Origin: Macropodus opercularis
Lineage: Eukaryota > Chordata > Actinopteri > Anabantiformes > Osphronemidae
Reading direction: 5' to 3'
Assembly: GCA_030770545.1 (NCBI GenBank)
Contig: CM061098.1
Location: forward strand, 12,755,001 to 12,819,000
DNA: 64,000 bases
The translations under genes and the position numbers were made by a program. The first letter of the stretch is position 1, and each line of letters begins with the position of its first letter. Positions 38,400 to 51,705 of the stretch are shown in pieces. The notes under the pieces are model-generated. The model searched no databases and was not told where the DNA came from. It was given only the letters and a program-made list of their open reading frames with translations.

Positions 38400-40936
38400 A
38401 CAGACACTAAATGAAACCCCTGTGTTACCAGTGTAACGGGATTATTTTGACTGCATGCATTTAAAAAAAGCGTCAACACGTTGAGTTTGAGTAACTTCTT
38501 TCGTATTTAATTTCTTTTGATAGTTTTTCGTTTTTGTTGGCAACCCCAGTGAGACCGCATTTTACTGGTAATAGCGCATATAATAATAATAATAATAATA
38601 ATACAAAATATTATTTAACAATTCCAGACCGATCAGGCAATTTATTATCATTACTATTATTATTATTATAGCATGTATGTAATTTAGTACCTCGTACTCG
38701 TCCACTCATTTAAACAAAGAGATTAGGTCACAGTATTATAGAAATGATCTGTACTAATACAATATTAACTAGACATGAACCCAGTTCAACTGGTTTTATT
38801 GTGGAGCCACATACAGGAGCGTAACATCCGTACGAACCTCATATGGTTCGTGTCTGGGGAAAATGTTGAAGTGGCTATTAGGAAGCTTCCTTCAAGGCGC
38901 TACAACAAGGTTAAAGGTTGTTCAAACCTTACGCTTTTTACAACCTGCTGTCAGCCACATGTACACTTTACACACGTTTAAAGGTTGCTGAGGCAGAGGT
39001 AGCTGTGAGCCGTGACCTTGACCGGCAGTAAAGCGTATAATAAGCAAATGATGTTCCTCCCTGGACCCTAGGTCTACTGCATTCATTTATTTTTATTAGC
39101 TGTGTTGTGTGTATAATCTGTCACAATACATTGTGAAAGTCACTAAAGAGTCGTAATCATGAAAACAAACTCCTGTGGTTACCTGTTATTTATCTATTCT
39201 GCAGCATTACACTTGATGAGTAAAGCTTATTGTTTTTGAAAGTGTCATGTTTTGTAAGTCTTTAACTCTTTTGAGAATTTGAATACTGTTTTTAACTAAA
39301 CGCACAGTTAGAAGACTTAATGGAATATTAAATGAGGAGTCCGACATGAATGTGGAGGTGCTGAAACAACAAGTTTGGTGCAGTGAACACTCTCTCCAGA
39401 CCTCAAGCCTGTTGTCCAGATACAAAACGAAACACTTGATTGACACCACTGCGGTGCTATTTGGAATAACAGTCCAATTTGCTTGACAGAGAGCTAGAGG
39501 CCGTGCTTAAGTGTGCAGTTATACGAACAGGCAAGAAACGGGCTGTGCCCAACGGCCACCACTTTGCACCAGTAAGAGACTGTTAGGCATCTCTCAGGAC
39601 TCTCCACCCACAGTACGTTGTCTTCTTTCTAATTTTAAACGATACACGCCTACAAGTACACGTTTAAGACACGCCAAACATCAAATTCCGATTTTGAATT
39701 TATAAATAATCAATGCTGAAGACAAATACACGTAATAAACAAAATGGTAATACCAGGCATTTGGAATACAAGGTAGCAAGGTCATGGAGCTCCTCTGGCC
39801 ACCCTCTCCTCTGAGGTGTTGAAAAGGCAACGTCAGATAACAGCACCACACAAACCTAAAAATATTCCCCTTCACTCTCCACCCACACTGGAAAGGGAGA
39901 GGGAAACAGGTCAGAATAATCTGCTTTTCCGGGTCTTATCTGAAGAAAGGCAGAAATGCATGCTGCTCTATCTCTGCCAATGTGATCGCTGCCACTGTTC
40001 GTCTCAGCTTTTCTGCGCCGCTGCAAACCGAAACACAAGGGCAGAGATGGAGGAGAGACAGCGTACTTTGCTTAGCACACTTTCAAAAAGCCACAATCTG
40101 AAATGCACATGTAAGGAACAGTTGTATTTTATGGGCTAAGGAGTCACAAAGGGCAAATCAGAGTTTCAGTCATAAGGAAGCTTATCAATCTTCCAATCCT
40201 CGGAATCCTCCTAAAAATATTGGTCCATTATGACGCAGTAATAAATTATACCTCACAGTAAGCGTACCGTACTTCATAAATAAAACTGACTTTCCACAGT
40301 GACTTTTTGGTGTCAGATGACAAAACAGAAGTAAAATTACGTAGATAAACATACAAAACTTATGAAAACGAGCTTCAACATGTTTGTTCCAATATTAAAA
40401 CCACAAGCATCCTTAATGCTTAAATGGCAAACTTCATGTTGTACTAAAGAGAAGTAGTGGTAAAAATCCATCCACATTATTTTCCTTACATGTGTGCGTG
40501 TCACAATTTAATAATAATAATAATGTTAAAATGTCCCTACATTTAGATCTGATCAAAACCTTGTAAAAATGTGTTTTCTGTGGAAGAATCAAAATATCTT
40601 TTTAATGCCCGACTGTATCAGAAGCAACGCGCTGCATCGCTGTTTTACTAACTAAATCTGTCTGTGCTGTCAACAAGTGCTTGTTTTAATACGTTTTTTC
40701 CTTGATGACATTAATGTAGAGTAAAAAGAACACCGCATGGAGTTCGTGTGGAGTTCCTCCCCGGAGACAGCGTGTTACCCTCAGCCGAGGGAGCAGTCCA
40801 CATTCCACTGAGCAGCCACTAATGTATAATGTGTACGTAATACGACACGCAGCATTCAGAGTTGTTTAAATCATTTGCGCTGACTATGGAAAGCACTGTA
40901 TGCGGTACTGTTAGCAGCTCTTCAGAGGCACTGGGT
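38400..40936. other. Intergenic region between nkx2.5 and bnip1 (convergent 3' ends)
   Basis: nkx2.5 and bnip1 face each other here, so both 3' UTRs lie in this stretch. AT-rich DNA with (TAA)7 at 38581-38602 follows the nkx2.5 stop. Plus-strand ATTAAA (near 39327) and AATAAA (near 39736) and a minus-strand ATTAAA (plus-strand TTTAAT near 40507) are possible poly(A) signals; I cannot decide which are used. No further coding sequence is seen. Confidence 0.5.
38581..38602. repeat. (TAA)7 trinucleotide repeat in the nkx2.5 3' region
   Basis: Short AT-only microsatellite about 180 bp past the nkx2.5 stop, probably inside the 3' UTR. Confidence 0.8.
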
Positions 40937-43008
40937 TTACAGGAAAGGGAACAGCCTCTTCTTAAGGATGTAGAGAACTGTGGCGAGAAAGAGGGCGAGC
41001 GCCAGGAAGATGAGCAGTTTGTCAGTGAGCTCCCGACGGTTGTACTTGGTGATGAGTTTCCTCCCGAGCTGAATGGTCCCCGTCATGGTCTTAAATTCCT
41101 CATTGGTTTCTTGGATGGTCCTTGAGGAGGTTGCTTTAAAGCAGAGAGGCGTTTCATGCATAATAAATAGATATGTAGTTCAGAGGTGCATTACAACAAG
41201 TCAACCTACTGTAAATTGGTTAAAACTTTATTAAACTAAAATCAGGGGCTAGACACTTTACCAAACTACACAGAGTAAGCATTGCAACGTGATAGAATGC
41301 AACTCAATTAAACAAATTCAACAAAACTAAAATCTTCAGCTATGGGTGTGTCATTTGCCCGTAGCATAAAGTCAAGTCTACAACAGATGACTCTCGCATT
41401 TACCTAGTGACGTCATGGTCTCCTCGCTCTGCTGAACCTGTTGGGCCATCATCCGGCTGATGCTCATAAGGTTTTCTGTAATGTCACTTGTGGTCTGAGC
41501 CAGACCCTCTTTGGTCATCTTCCTGAAAAAACACATGCTATAACTGATATAACTGCTAATTAAATGCATCTCGTAAACAAAAACCCCACAATATTATAAC
41601 GTGAGAACAAGGAATGCAATATCAAAATACAGATATTTATTTAATATGTTGTTAAGACACATCTTGACAATAAATGAAGCAGATGTTTGTCAGCTCACCT
41701 CTGTCTCACTGCACTATCTGTTCCACTGAGAAGTGCCTGTTTTTCCGTACTGTCGATGGACAGTTTGCTGGCCAGGTTGGCTTTCCTCCAAGCCGTCTGG
41801 TTACTGCAGGACACAAAAATAAGGAGCAGTATTGAGAAAGAAGGAAGAAGCAAGACTAATATTTCTCTTGCTTCTACCCACAACTTTAGGCTGGAATATT
41901 AACATGACTTAGTTAACAGCTATTCATATTTCACAAAAGTCATGGTATAGTAAAGGATGTCACAACACATCACCTCAGCATCTGTTTTCTGTGTCCCTCT
42001 ACCTGACCGATCAAAACTTGCTTGTCTGACTCTTTGTCCTGTTCCAGAGCCATCTGCTCTAAATCCTGAAGAAATAAACATTACACCTTAGATTATCTGC
42101 CTTATTAAATGCAGTGAGTGAGACTGGTGTATCAAGGAGGCAATATTTCTCACCTGAATCCGTAACCTGACGTTGTGAAAACTCTTTTTCACCTCGGCGT
42201 TCAGTTCTGTCAGCTTGCTCTGAGGGCCTGTGCACTCACTAACATCCTGGTGAGACACGGCAACAAGTATGAGAGCGATGTGATGCACTTTCTCCATCTT
42301 TAGGTGAGGTTTCTGTTCGGCAAAGAAGCCGAACTGCCTTTTGCAGGATGCACAGGCCCAGTTGGTTTCAGAATCATTCACATCTCCAAGTTCTTGTAGG
42401 ATCCATTGAAAAGGTCAAGTGACATTAAATATTTACTCCGATAAACATTTAAAATGTAGTTAATCTAAGCGTGCAGCAAAACTGTTGACGTCAAAAGTCT
42501 CAAACATACCATTCAAATATCTGAAGTTACTGATTTTACTTGATTTGATTTATGACTTAGCTTTTGTTTTGATTTCCTCTTCTGACAATTAAAACGTGTT
42601 TAACATTAGTAACATACATAAAGACGTGGTCCTATACACGGTGAGAGGGAGCACCTGATATAACGTCGCTTTTTCTATACAGCCTGCACACTCGTGTCTT
42701 TCCTACTATTATAACTACTTTAGCTTGTTAGTGAGCACATTTTCATACAGTTGAGGTAAACTAAATCCATGTTTAGCTTACTTGAGGTTTCGCCGGCTGA
42801 CTGCGGCAAACACCAAACGTAGCATAAATGCTATCAAGCAAAACAAGGCTTCAAAACAAGTGACAAGTTTCTACAACGACATGCCGTAACGCCGCACTCC
42901 GTGACCTTACCAAATACATATTCGCACCTGGATGAGAGCTTTTATTTCCAAGTCATATTTGAGTATTTCTTGTTCACATATTCGGACGTGGACATCTGAG
43001 GACGCCAT
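40937..43008 (-). CDS. bnip1: BNIP1 / Sec20 ER SNARE (6 coding exons)
   Basis: Minus-strand exons are 43008-42928, 42246-42154, 42065-41974, 41803-41699, 41522-41404 and 41133-40937 (687 nt, 228 aa, identical in length to human BNIP1). All introns are GT-AG, 88-681 bp. BNIP1 is the Sec20 Qb-type SNARE of the ER membrane; with syntaxin 18 and the NRZ tether it drives Golgi-to-ER retrograde fusion, and it has a BH3-like segment tied to apoptosis and mitophagy. Visible are the N-terminal helical region (VHVRICEQEI), Leu114 equivalent to the key BH3 residue, the SNARE stretch SISRMMAQQVQQSEE, and a C-terminal tail anchor (about 203-220) followed by KKRLFPFL. The start is the first ATG and matches the family. 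The upstream neighbour on the same strand is atp6v0e1. Confidence 0.98.
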
Positions 43009-43298
43009 GTTGCCAACGTAGTAGGTTCACGCTACGGGAAGCAGGAAGGCTTTCCAGCTTCGCCTTTCCTCGAATACGTGAGCGTGATGATAATAGATAT
43101 ACATACACATTATAATCTAAGGAATTATGTTGCTATAAATACTACTTGCGACTCGTTATATTAATATTCAATGTGTATTTTTTTGCATGCACAAATACCT
43201 ACATTTACAATAAGGACTTAGTCACTAGACTCAAAATTTAGCTCATTAATTAGGCATAAAAAGCTTTAAAGAGGACAGACAAATAGTCAATAGTTACA
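43009..43298 (-). promoter_or_regulatory. Short intergenic gap: bnip1 promoter and end of atp6v0e1
   Basis: The bnip1 upstream flank holds two adjacent ETS-type cores on the gene's strand (CTTCCTGCTTCCCG, within about 43034-43050), usual for TATA-less housekeeping promoters. The gap to the candidate atp6v0e1 poly(A) signal is only about 290 bp, so the two genes are closely packed in tandem. Confidence 0.4.
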
Positions 43299-43304
43299 TT
43301 TATT
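43299..43304 (-). terminator. Candidate poly(A) signal of atp6v0e1
   Basis: AATAAA on the minus strand about 430 nt past the atp6v0e1 stop codon. It is followed by further AT-rich sequence before the bnip1 promoter. Other sites cannot be excluded. Confidence 0.4.
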
Positions 43305-43729
43305 AATTTACAACTACTTACACCTAACACAAGCTCACAACACATTAACTATTAATGTTAAGCATTAAACAGGATATATAACACCACCAAGGGGAGATTG
43401 CTATTTAAAGTAAAGCACATTCAGTGAGATCTCTCGGGCGTCCTTTGGGAATCATTTTTAAGGCACCAGTGTGGGCAGTGCTCAGTCACACAGAGATGTT
43501 AAGGCAATTCGGAAAAAGAAGAGTGATCTCTGAATGAAGTGAGGAGTAAGTGTCCATTGGTATGCAGCAGTGCCAGGTCCTCACCTTTCAACAAAAAGAA
43601 AGAATTCAGTTAAAAAAAATCCAAGCTGTGAAACTGATTAATAGTTCTTATAAGTACACTATTGAGAGGATGCCTACAGGGTTGATGCTTTTGGTTTACC
43701 TGAACGCAGAAGAGTCCTGGAAAAGAAAA

Positions 43730-45172
43730 TTACGACCAGTGATAATTGAGGTACCAGACAGTGTCATTGGTCAGTGCGGGGCCAAACAGTGGGTTCAGCT
43801 GAGCCAGGAATGCTATCAACCAGCTGATGGACAAAAAAAATTAATGTTAATTAATTGATGTCAATCGTCATTGGTGTCATTAACCTTCCCATCTTTATCA
43901 TTCAAAGCTCTGTGTGGAACATGGATCATTTCCTCTGAAGCAAAAAGTCAGTATGTACCGGATGGATGACCTCATGTACACAACACAACATGTACATGTG
44001 TTATGGGTTTTCTACACAGCACTGAACTGAAGACCTTTGGGAAATGACCTCCCTGCAACACTCTGCTTTGTCTCTACTGCCCTCTTTTGCTCATATGACA
44101 TGTAAGACGACACCAGCGTGTGTGTATACCGATAATGTATTACACACTGCCACAGGACTAAATAATGACAAGGTTTGTTTATTGTAGTTAACATAAATAA
44201 AAACAAACATTTATAATAATAATAATATATAAATGAATTATCATGGAAAGGGGTCTACAACTTTATAATTTATTATGTATAGGTTGTATGTTCTCATTGA
44301 AACAGTTTGGTTCATTAAATGACAAAAATGTTTAAGTATCGTGTCTTGGCCTGTTAAAAACCTCAGTGACCTTCAAATTAGACAATGGAGCAGGTCGTCA
44401 CATTTGAGACACTGGAAATTATGGGATCTTTTATCATTTTGCTCAACACATTACTTAAATAAATGTTATTTTTGCAGCTGTTTCTGACCTGTCACATATT
44501 TCCGAGCTGTATGACACGACGGTGGAGAAAACCAGGTGCGTTTGTGGGACAGGAATACTTACAATAAGTAGCAGCAAACTGCAGTTAACACCAGCATCAC
44601 GACTGTGACTCTGCAGAAACCGGAGACAATAAAATAAATGTATTGCGTTTTACATTTTTACACGTGTCTGTGTGTGTTTCAGGTCATTCTCGAGGAAACG
44701 GAGGTTGATCTCGTGATAAGAACGATGAATAAGAATTGAGGAACTAGCATTTTCCAGAGATTAGTGTCTTTCGACGAATGTGAAACTGGATATAACATCA
44801 GGAATAAACTGAAATACATATATTTTCGACATGTCACTATTCGCAGCATTGTATGGTTAATAAATATGAAGCTTGCTACTCTGAAGAGCATCAGACAACA
44901 AACTTAACGATATCACAAACTGAACACATGCTACTTCATAAGCTTCACAAACTTTAACCGCTTCAAAATAACAAAAACAAAGCTGCCTGCTATCAAATGA
45001 AAGTCACGGGGCCCACGCAATAAACTAAAGTTAGCAGCTAAATGCTAACGTGAAGCTAACAAACTTACCCTCTGTTTGGTCCTTTGGGAACGAAAAAGGG
45101 CAGAACGCCTCCAACAATGGCCCAGAACAGGGTAATCACACACACGGTGACCACAAGCCTCAGCTCGGCCAT
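43730..45172 (-). CDS. atp6v0e1: V-type proton ATPase subunit e (3 exons)
   Basis: Minus-strand exons are 45172-45069, 44610-44563 and 43823-43730 (246 nt, 81 aa, the usual family length) with GT-AG introns of 458 and 739 bp. Subunit e is a small hydrophobic part of the membrane-embedded Vo sector of the vacuolar H+-ATPase, which acidifies lysosomes, endosomes and secretory vesicles. Visible are two membrane segments (about 6-28 and 36-60), the signature PKGPNRG between them, the stretch CCYLFWLIAFLAQLNPLFGP (47-66), a sequon N70-D-T, and the C-terminus WYLNYHWS. The N-terminus is more diverged than the rest. I call e1 rather than e2 from position beside bnip1 and the YHW ending. The middle exon is only 48 nt; the phase on both sides confirms it. 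Confidence 0.96.
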
Positions 45173-45360
45173 GGTGGCGGCGATTACAAGCACAAATATG
45201 TAAGAAGAACAAACTTCTGAGCTCAGACAACTTGATAACTAGAGCCGACGACGACAGAGCGAAGGCAACAATCACATGACCACCGCCCAGAGAGGAAGCG
45301 AAGGCAGCGGCTCCACCAAAACACACGAGTCCAGTGACAAGGACGGATCTGGACATTTTT
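45173..45360 (-). promoter_or_regulatory. Putative atp6v0e1 promoter with a MiT/TFE-type site
   Basis: The GC-rich flank directly upstream of the start codon contains TCACATGAC (45272-45280, plus strand), about 100 bp before the ATG. It differs by one base from the CLEAR core GTCACGTGAC bound by TFEB/TFE3/MITF, which control V-ATPase and lysosomal genes. Assignment is by motif and gene function only. Confidence 0.45.
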
Positions 45361-46076
45361 TTGTTGTTACACTGTATATTTTTTATTTTTTTTAACTAGG
45401 TAATAAGCACATATTCACGTGTCTGATATATAGCGTTTTAAGAAGCCCTGTGGTTTTTAATGTGCGCGATTTCTAAAACTGTGTCGTTTGTAGGGAAAAG
45501 GCGACGCTTAGCGTCCATGTAGTAAAACTGCACAAGTTGGTTCTTCACGTCAACTTCAATCTTTTCGTGATACACCAACACAAAAACATGTATACATTTC
45601 AGTAAATGAAATGCAATCCTCTCCGAAGTAGTTTCATTTCAGTTTAGTATTGTTTGTCGACAAACACTATTACATGGCCATTAATGGAAAACTGCCATTG
45701 TTTATTTCCCTGATGGTCCGTTTTCAGATAACTTTAAGCAGGGTTTATAAAATCTCCTGTAGATGTCAAGGTTTAACTCTTGTTCACTTCTAGTCCTGTC
45801 TGTGCACTCAACCTCAATCTCCAGGCTAATCGTAATTATTTAGCAAAATGTCTCCCTACAGGAAAAGTGAAAACATCCAGTCTGGAGTGGATGATGCTCC
45901 GTAGCGGGTACCGTTTCTGGGATCTCCTAGGTCTTTGCCGACTTCAACAGTCAAGACAGTTCACAGTTGGTGAACTTGAGATAGCCTAACAGGTTTTTGA
46001 TATATGATGGAAAACTAAATTACTCTATTGCTGCCATTAAAACAAGAGAAAAAGAGTGAGGGGTCCATTTATACAT
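45361..46076. other. Intergenic spacer between atp6v0e1 and rpl26
   Basis: About 0.7 kb of AT-rich DNA between the atp6v0e1 promoter and the rpl26 3' end. Nothing beyond short chance open frames is seen. Confidence 0.6.
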
Positions 46077-46082
46077 TTTATT
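46077..46082 (-). terminator. Poly(A) signal of rpl26
   Basis: AATAAA on the minus strand begins 18 nt past the rpl26 stop codon. The very short 3' UTR this implies is typical of ribosomal protein genes. Confidence 0.8.
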
Positions 46083-46100
46083 GATAACAAAAGATCAATA

Positions 46101-48549
<2,449 letters not shown>

Positions 48550-49149
48550 GATGCTATAAAAGGTAGACAAAAAAAAAAAGATTACAGAATTGGAAATACA
48601 AACACATACACCATACCATTAAACCAGCTAGCATGGACGCTAGCTGCTGCCAGTTTGGCTATATCTAACGCGGTACAAAAATGTTGCGACCAAATCTGTC
48701 ACCTACAACACGAAATATACTACATATATACAGTATTAAGTTAAAAGGTGCAAGTCAAAACGGTATGCTAGCTAATGCTATATGGTTAGCATAATAGTTA
48801 ACACGACAGTTAAAGTCTCTCTAACATACCGAGAACAGATCTATATATAGAACACAGTAACATACAGACAACAAGCTAAACAACTGCAAAGGATGTGTAA
48901 TAATATTAACAGCTAGCACAAAAAGCCCAACGTCTTAGCAGACATGCGGCTAGTGGGAGCGAAGCGGGGCGAGCAAATCGGACCGTTTCTTTATTTAGCA
49001 GTTCATCAACAACTTTGGTTCAATATTGAGCGTTTTTTATTTACGGAAACATTTGCTACGTGTTTGCACAATCCAGGTGACCCGCTGCGACATTACATGG
49101 AGGATGGATGACGATAACTTCAATGAACATAGCTGCGAGGATTTCTTAC

Positions 49150-49203
49150 CCTGCCTTTGCTCCTCTATGGCCGGCGGAAAAGAGACTCGCAGAGTACTTC
49201 CGC
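49150..49203 (-). promoter_or_regulatory. rpl26 leader exon with 5' TOP tract and ETS site
   Basis: On the minus strand an ETS core GCGGAAGT (49203-49196) precedes the pyrimidine tract CTCTTTTCC (49184-49176), a canonical 5' terminal oligopyrimidine start. The leader continues to a GT donor (exon end 49150, intron GTAAGA). TOP mRNAs are translationally controlled through mTORC1 and LARP1; ETS/GABP sites are common in ribosomal protein promoters. The exact start is inferred from the C at the beginning of the tract. Confidence 0.75.
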
Positions 49204-50263
49204 TGACATTAGTTCACACTCAAGTCCCGCGATAAGTCACAGTCAAACTTGATACATTTACTACATATATATAGTTTGTATACCTATATAAATATATACC
49301 TATTATAAATTGTTGCAGAACGCGCAGACAGTAGCTATAACACACATATATAAAAGACGTAGATGCAACATATACGTATAATCGTTGAGGAGATGCAATA
49401 CAGACGTACGCATGCATACATTAAACAAAACACAAGGGGCATCTTATTCTAAAAGGCCTGTGAATGTCTTTATTTCTAAATAAGTTTATAATCTTAATTT
49501 GAGGCTATTTGTAATGTTGTAATGTTATCTAGTGGGCTGAGATGTAAAACATCTCCACAAGATGGTGCCAAATCAAATTAATCTATAACCTGGTCAGCAG
49601 CTGGAAACAAGTTTTGCCTATGATTTAAGTTTTGGCCTCTGCTCTTTACTCGGTTATTGATGTAACCTGTCTACTTCGTTTAGGGCGAGGAACACGGTCT
49701 TGAATGAAATGGATCACGCGAATATTTGGTCAAACTGTAGGTATGTGTGTTATTTGATCATAGGTTCCATTTTAATTCATTTTTGAGCATTTCCCCTTTT
49801 TATGTGAGGGCACTATGCGTGAGTATCATCTAGGACATCATCACTGTCTTTTTTTACTTCCATAAGATGACAGACAGGAGGCCGGCGGACCACACACACG
49901 CTGACCTCCCATCTAGAGCAGAAGCGACCCCCGTGTCCAGCTGTCGCTCCGCTACACACAGAGAACTACGGAGAAACTGCGGAAGCGGGGGCGCGCTGCC
50001 GCCGCCGTGCGCCGTTTGCTCCGCGGGCAGCGCGCACTCTCCACCGGAGCCTTGTCTGCGTGTCTGCGCCGTCCGCCTGCGAAAAGTGATGCTGTCATAA
50101 ACCGCTGCGCCGCGGACGGAGAGCCTCTTCCCCCTTTCGCTGCGCCCCCACCCCACCCCCGCCCCCCCGTTCCTCCCTCTCTGGCTGGCTGTCGCGGCGG
50201 CAGTGCGGATGTGGAGCCCGCAACGCAGCGCTCTTCACCCGTCGGAAAGCATTGGAGAAGAAG
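49204..50263 (+). promoter_or_regulatory. Shared upstream region of rpl26 and ppp2r2b; ppp2r2b 5' UTR
   Basis: About 1.06 kb lies between the two divergent genes. The rpl26 side (to about 49700) is AT-rich. The ppp2r2b side (about 49870-50260) is very GC- and CpG-rich, as in a CpG-island promoter and 5' UTR. An ATG at 50209 in poor context opens a frame that overlaps the main start. No CAG repeat like that upstream of human PPP2R2B is present here. Confidence 0.5.
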
Positions 50264-50342
50264 ATGAAATGTTTTTCCCGGTATCTGCCGTACCTATTCC
50301 GCCCCCCGAGCACCATCCTGTCCTCCACTTGCCACACCGAAG
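50264..50342 (+). CDS. ppp2r2b: PP2A regulatory subunit B-beta, first coding exon (B-beta-2 N-terminus), partial
   Basis: A 79-nt exon encodes 26 aa beginning MKCFSRYLPYLFRPP and ending SSTCHTE, then a GT donor (GTAGGG) in phase 1. It closely resembles the alternative B-beta-2 N-terminus of mammalian PPP2R2B, which ends CHTEA and splices to the WD-repeat body. PPP2R2B directs the PP2A phosphatase to substrates in neurons; the B-beta-2 tail targets it to the outer mitochondrial membrane and promotes Drp1-dependent fission. Arg, aromatic and Ser residues without acidic residues before the last Glu fit such a presequence. The start has A at -3. The rest of the gene (seven WD40 repeats) lies beyond the window. 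The paralogue (ppp2r2ba or ppp2r2bb) is not decidable. The call relies on recall of the human isoform, so it is less certain than the others. Confidence 0.85.
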
Positions 50343-51682
50343 GTAGGGCGGGACGCCGAGGGGTTGTCATGGGGCTGCGAGTTGCTTACTTTGAGCGTGT
50401 GACATGAATGTTTATGCTCCCGCTCTGTCCCTGACACGTAGGATCCTGTAGCCTGCGTGTGTGCAGAAGTTAGATGGTTGTACGGCCACACAGCCCGCTG
50501 CAGACCTGTCATAGTGAAGTTACTGGGGCCATTCTGAAATCGAGTCATGGGGCAGATGTGAAGATTCTTGACGTAAATGATTTCAGTGCTTTGTTGGCTG
50601 TGCTTCCTGTAAAGAGCACTCGCACCTTATTATTATTTGTTGCATTATTGTTATTTTGCTTCCCTTAAAGATGTCAATACATGCTGTAGGCCCTGCAGGA
50701 CAGCAGAACTGCAAACATCAGGATGGGTATATGTAACTTCTCCCGTCCATGCAACCCGTTCACACGTTACACACATTACACACGTCACGTCACGCAATGA
50801 CGTGCAACAGGCCTTTTAATTCACTCAATTCAAAGTGTGGGGTTTCCTCATCGTTCTCCTTTTAACACACCCTGTCCTCTCTGAGTTGTTACCCTGGAGT
50901 CGAACAAACTTCAAATGTCTTTGACTGCTGGTCAATTCCAGGAGGGTGTCAGCGTGTTTTCATAACCAGCCATTTACTAGGTCATAATGTAGAGACCGAG
51001 CCTGTGCATTATTTAGATTTGTATGCTTGCCCTCCTTACTGTGTGTGCTCTGCCCTCAGCCCTCTGGCACAGGAAGGAAGATAGTGTGTTATCATGTGCT
51101 GTGCAATCTGTGGTGGTCAGTTATACAGATGACCTATATAACATTAAGCAACTTAAAGACGCTGCTCTCAGTCAGTCATGTTTGTGTTCTTCACCTCCGG
51201 CACATCCATTATACTTTTACTCCACATTTTCTTCTGTCTGCTTTCCTTCTGAGAAATCTGACGTTAATTATTTATTCCACGCGTGATTGAAATGACCTAA
51301 TTTTGTACCTTTTCGTTTAAACTGGAAGGCTGAAGTGTAAAAATGTAGAAACAGATGGATCCATTAAGTTTTCTAATTACCACAAAACCAAATGACAACA
51401 AATGAACACACAAAGGAAACAAAACAAGAATGCACAAAAAGAAATGTAAGAGAATAAAAGTGTATTATACTGAGCATTTTTGATTTTGTCGCTTTAATGT
51501 TGTATATAAATCATAACTTGAAAAAGTGTAGACATAGATTCTAGTCAGTGTCATAATCAGTCACTTTTAAACATATCTGTACGTATCATTATGCACTTTT
51601 ATTACAAGATGTTTTCTGTGGTGCTGAAATCATGTGAGCATTGAAAGGGAAGTCGTGGATGCTTAGAAGTGAGGTAAACAAA

Positions 51683-51705
51683 CTCTCTCTCTCTCTCTCT
51701 CTCTC
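51683..51705. repeat. (CT)n dinucleotide repeat
   Basis: About eleven CT units in ppp2r2b intron 1. It explains the Arg/Glu repeats in the opposite-strand frame. Confidence 0.85.

Noticed and set aside
43550..43858. 102-codon plus-strand open frame
   Set aside because: It lies antisense to the last exon of atp6v0e1, whose minus-strand frame matches the family exactly.
48550..48570. Seven extra codons before the rpl26 start
   Set aside because: They fall in intron 1 and its acceptor (AG at 48555-48554); the conserved RPL26 N-terminus begins at the ATG at 48549.
49867..50263. CAG repeat comparable to the human SCA12 locus upstream of PPP2R2B
   Set aside because: The GC-rich leader holds no CAG/CTG run of any length.
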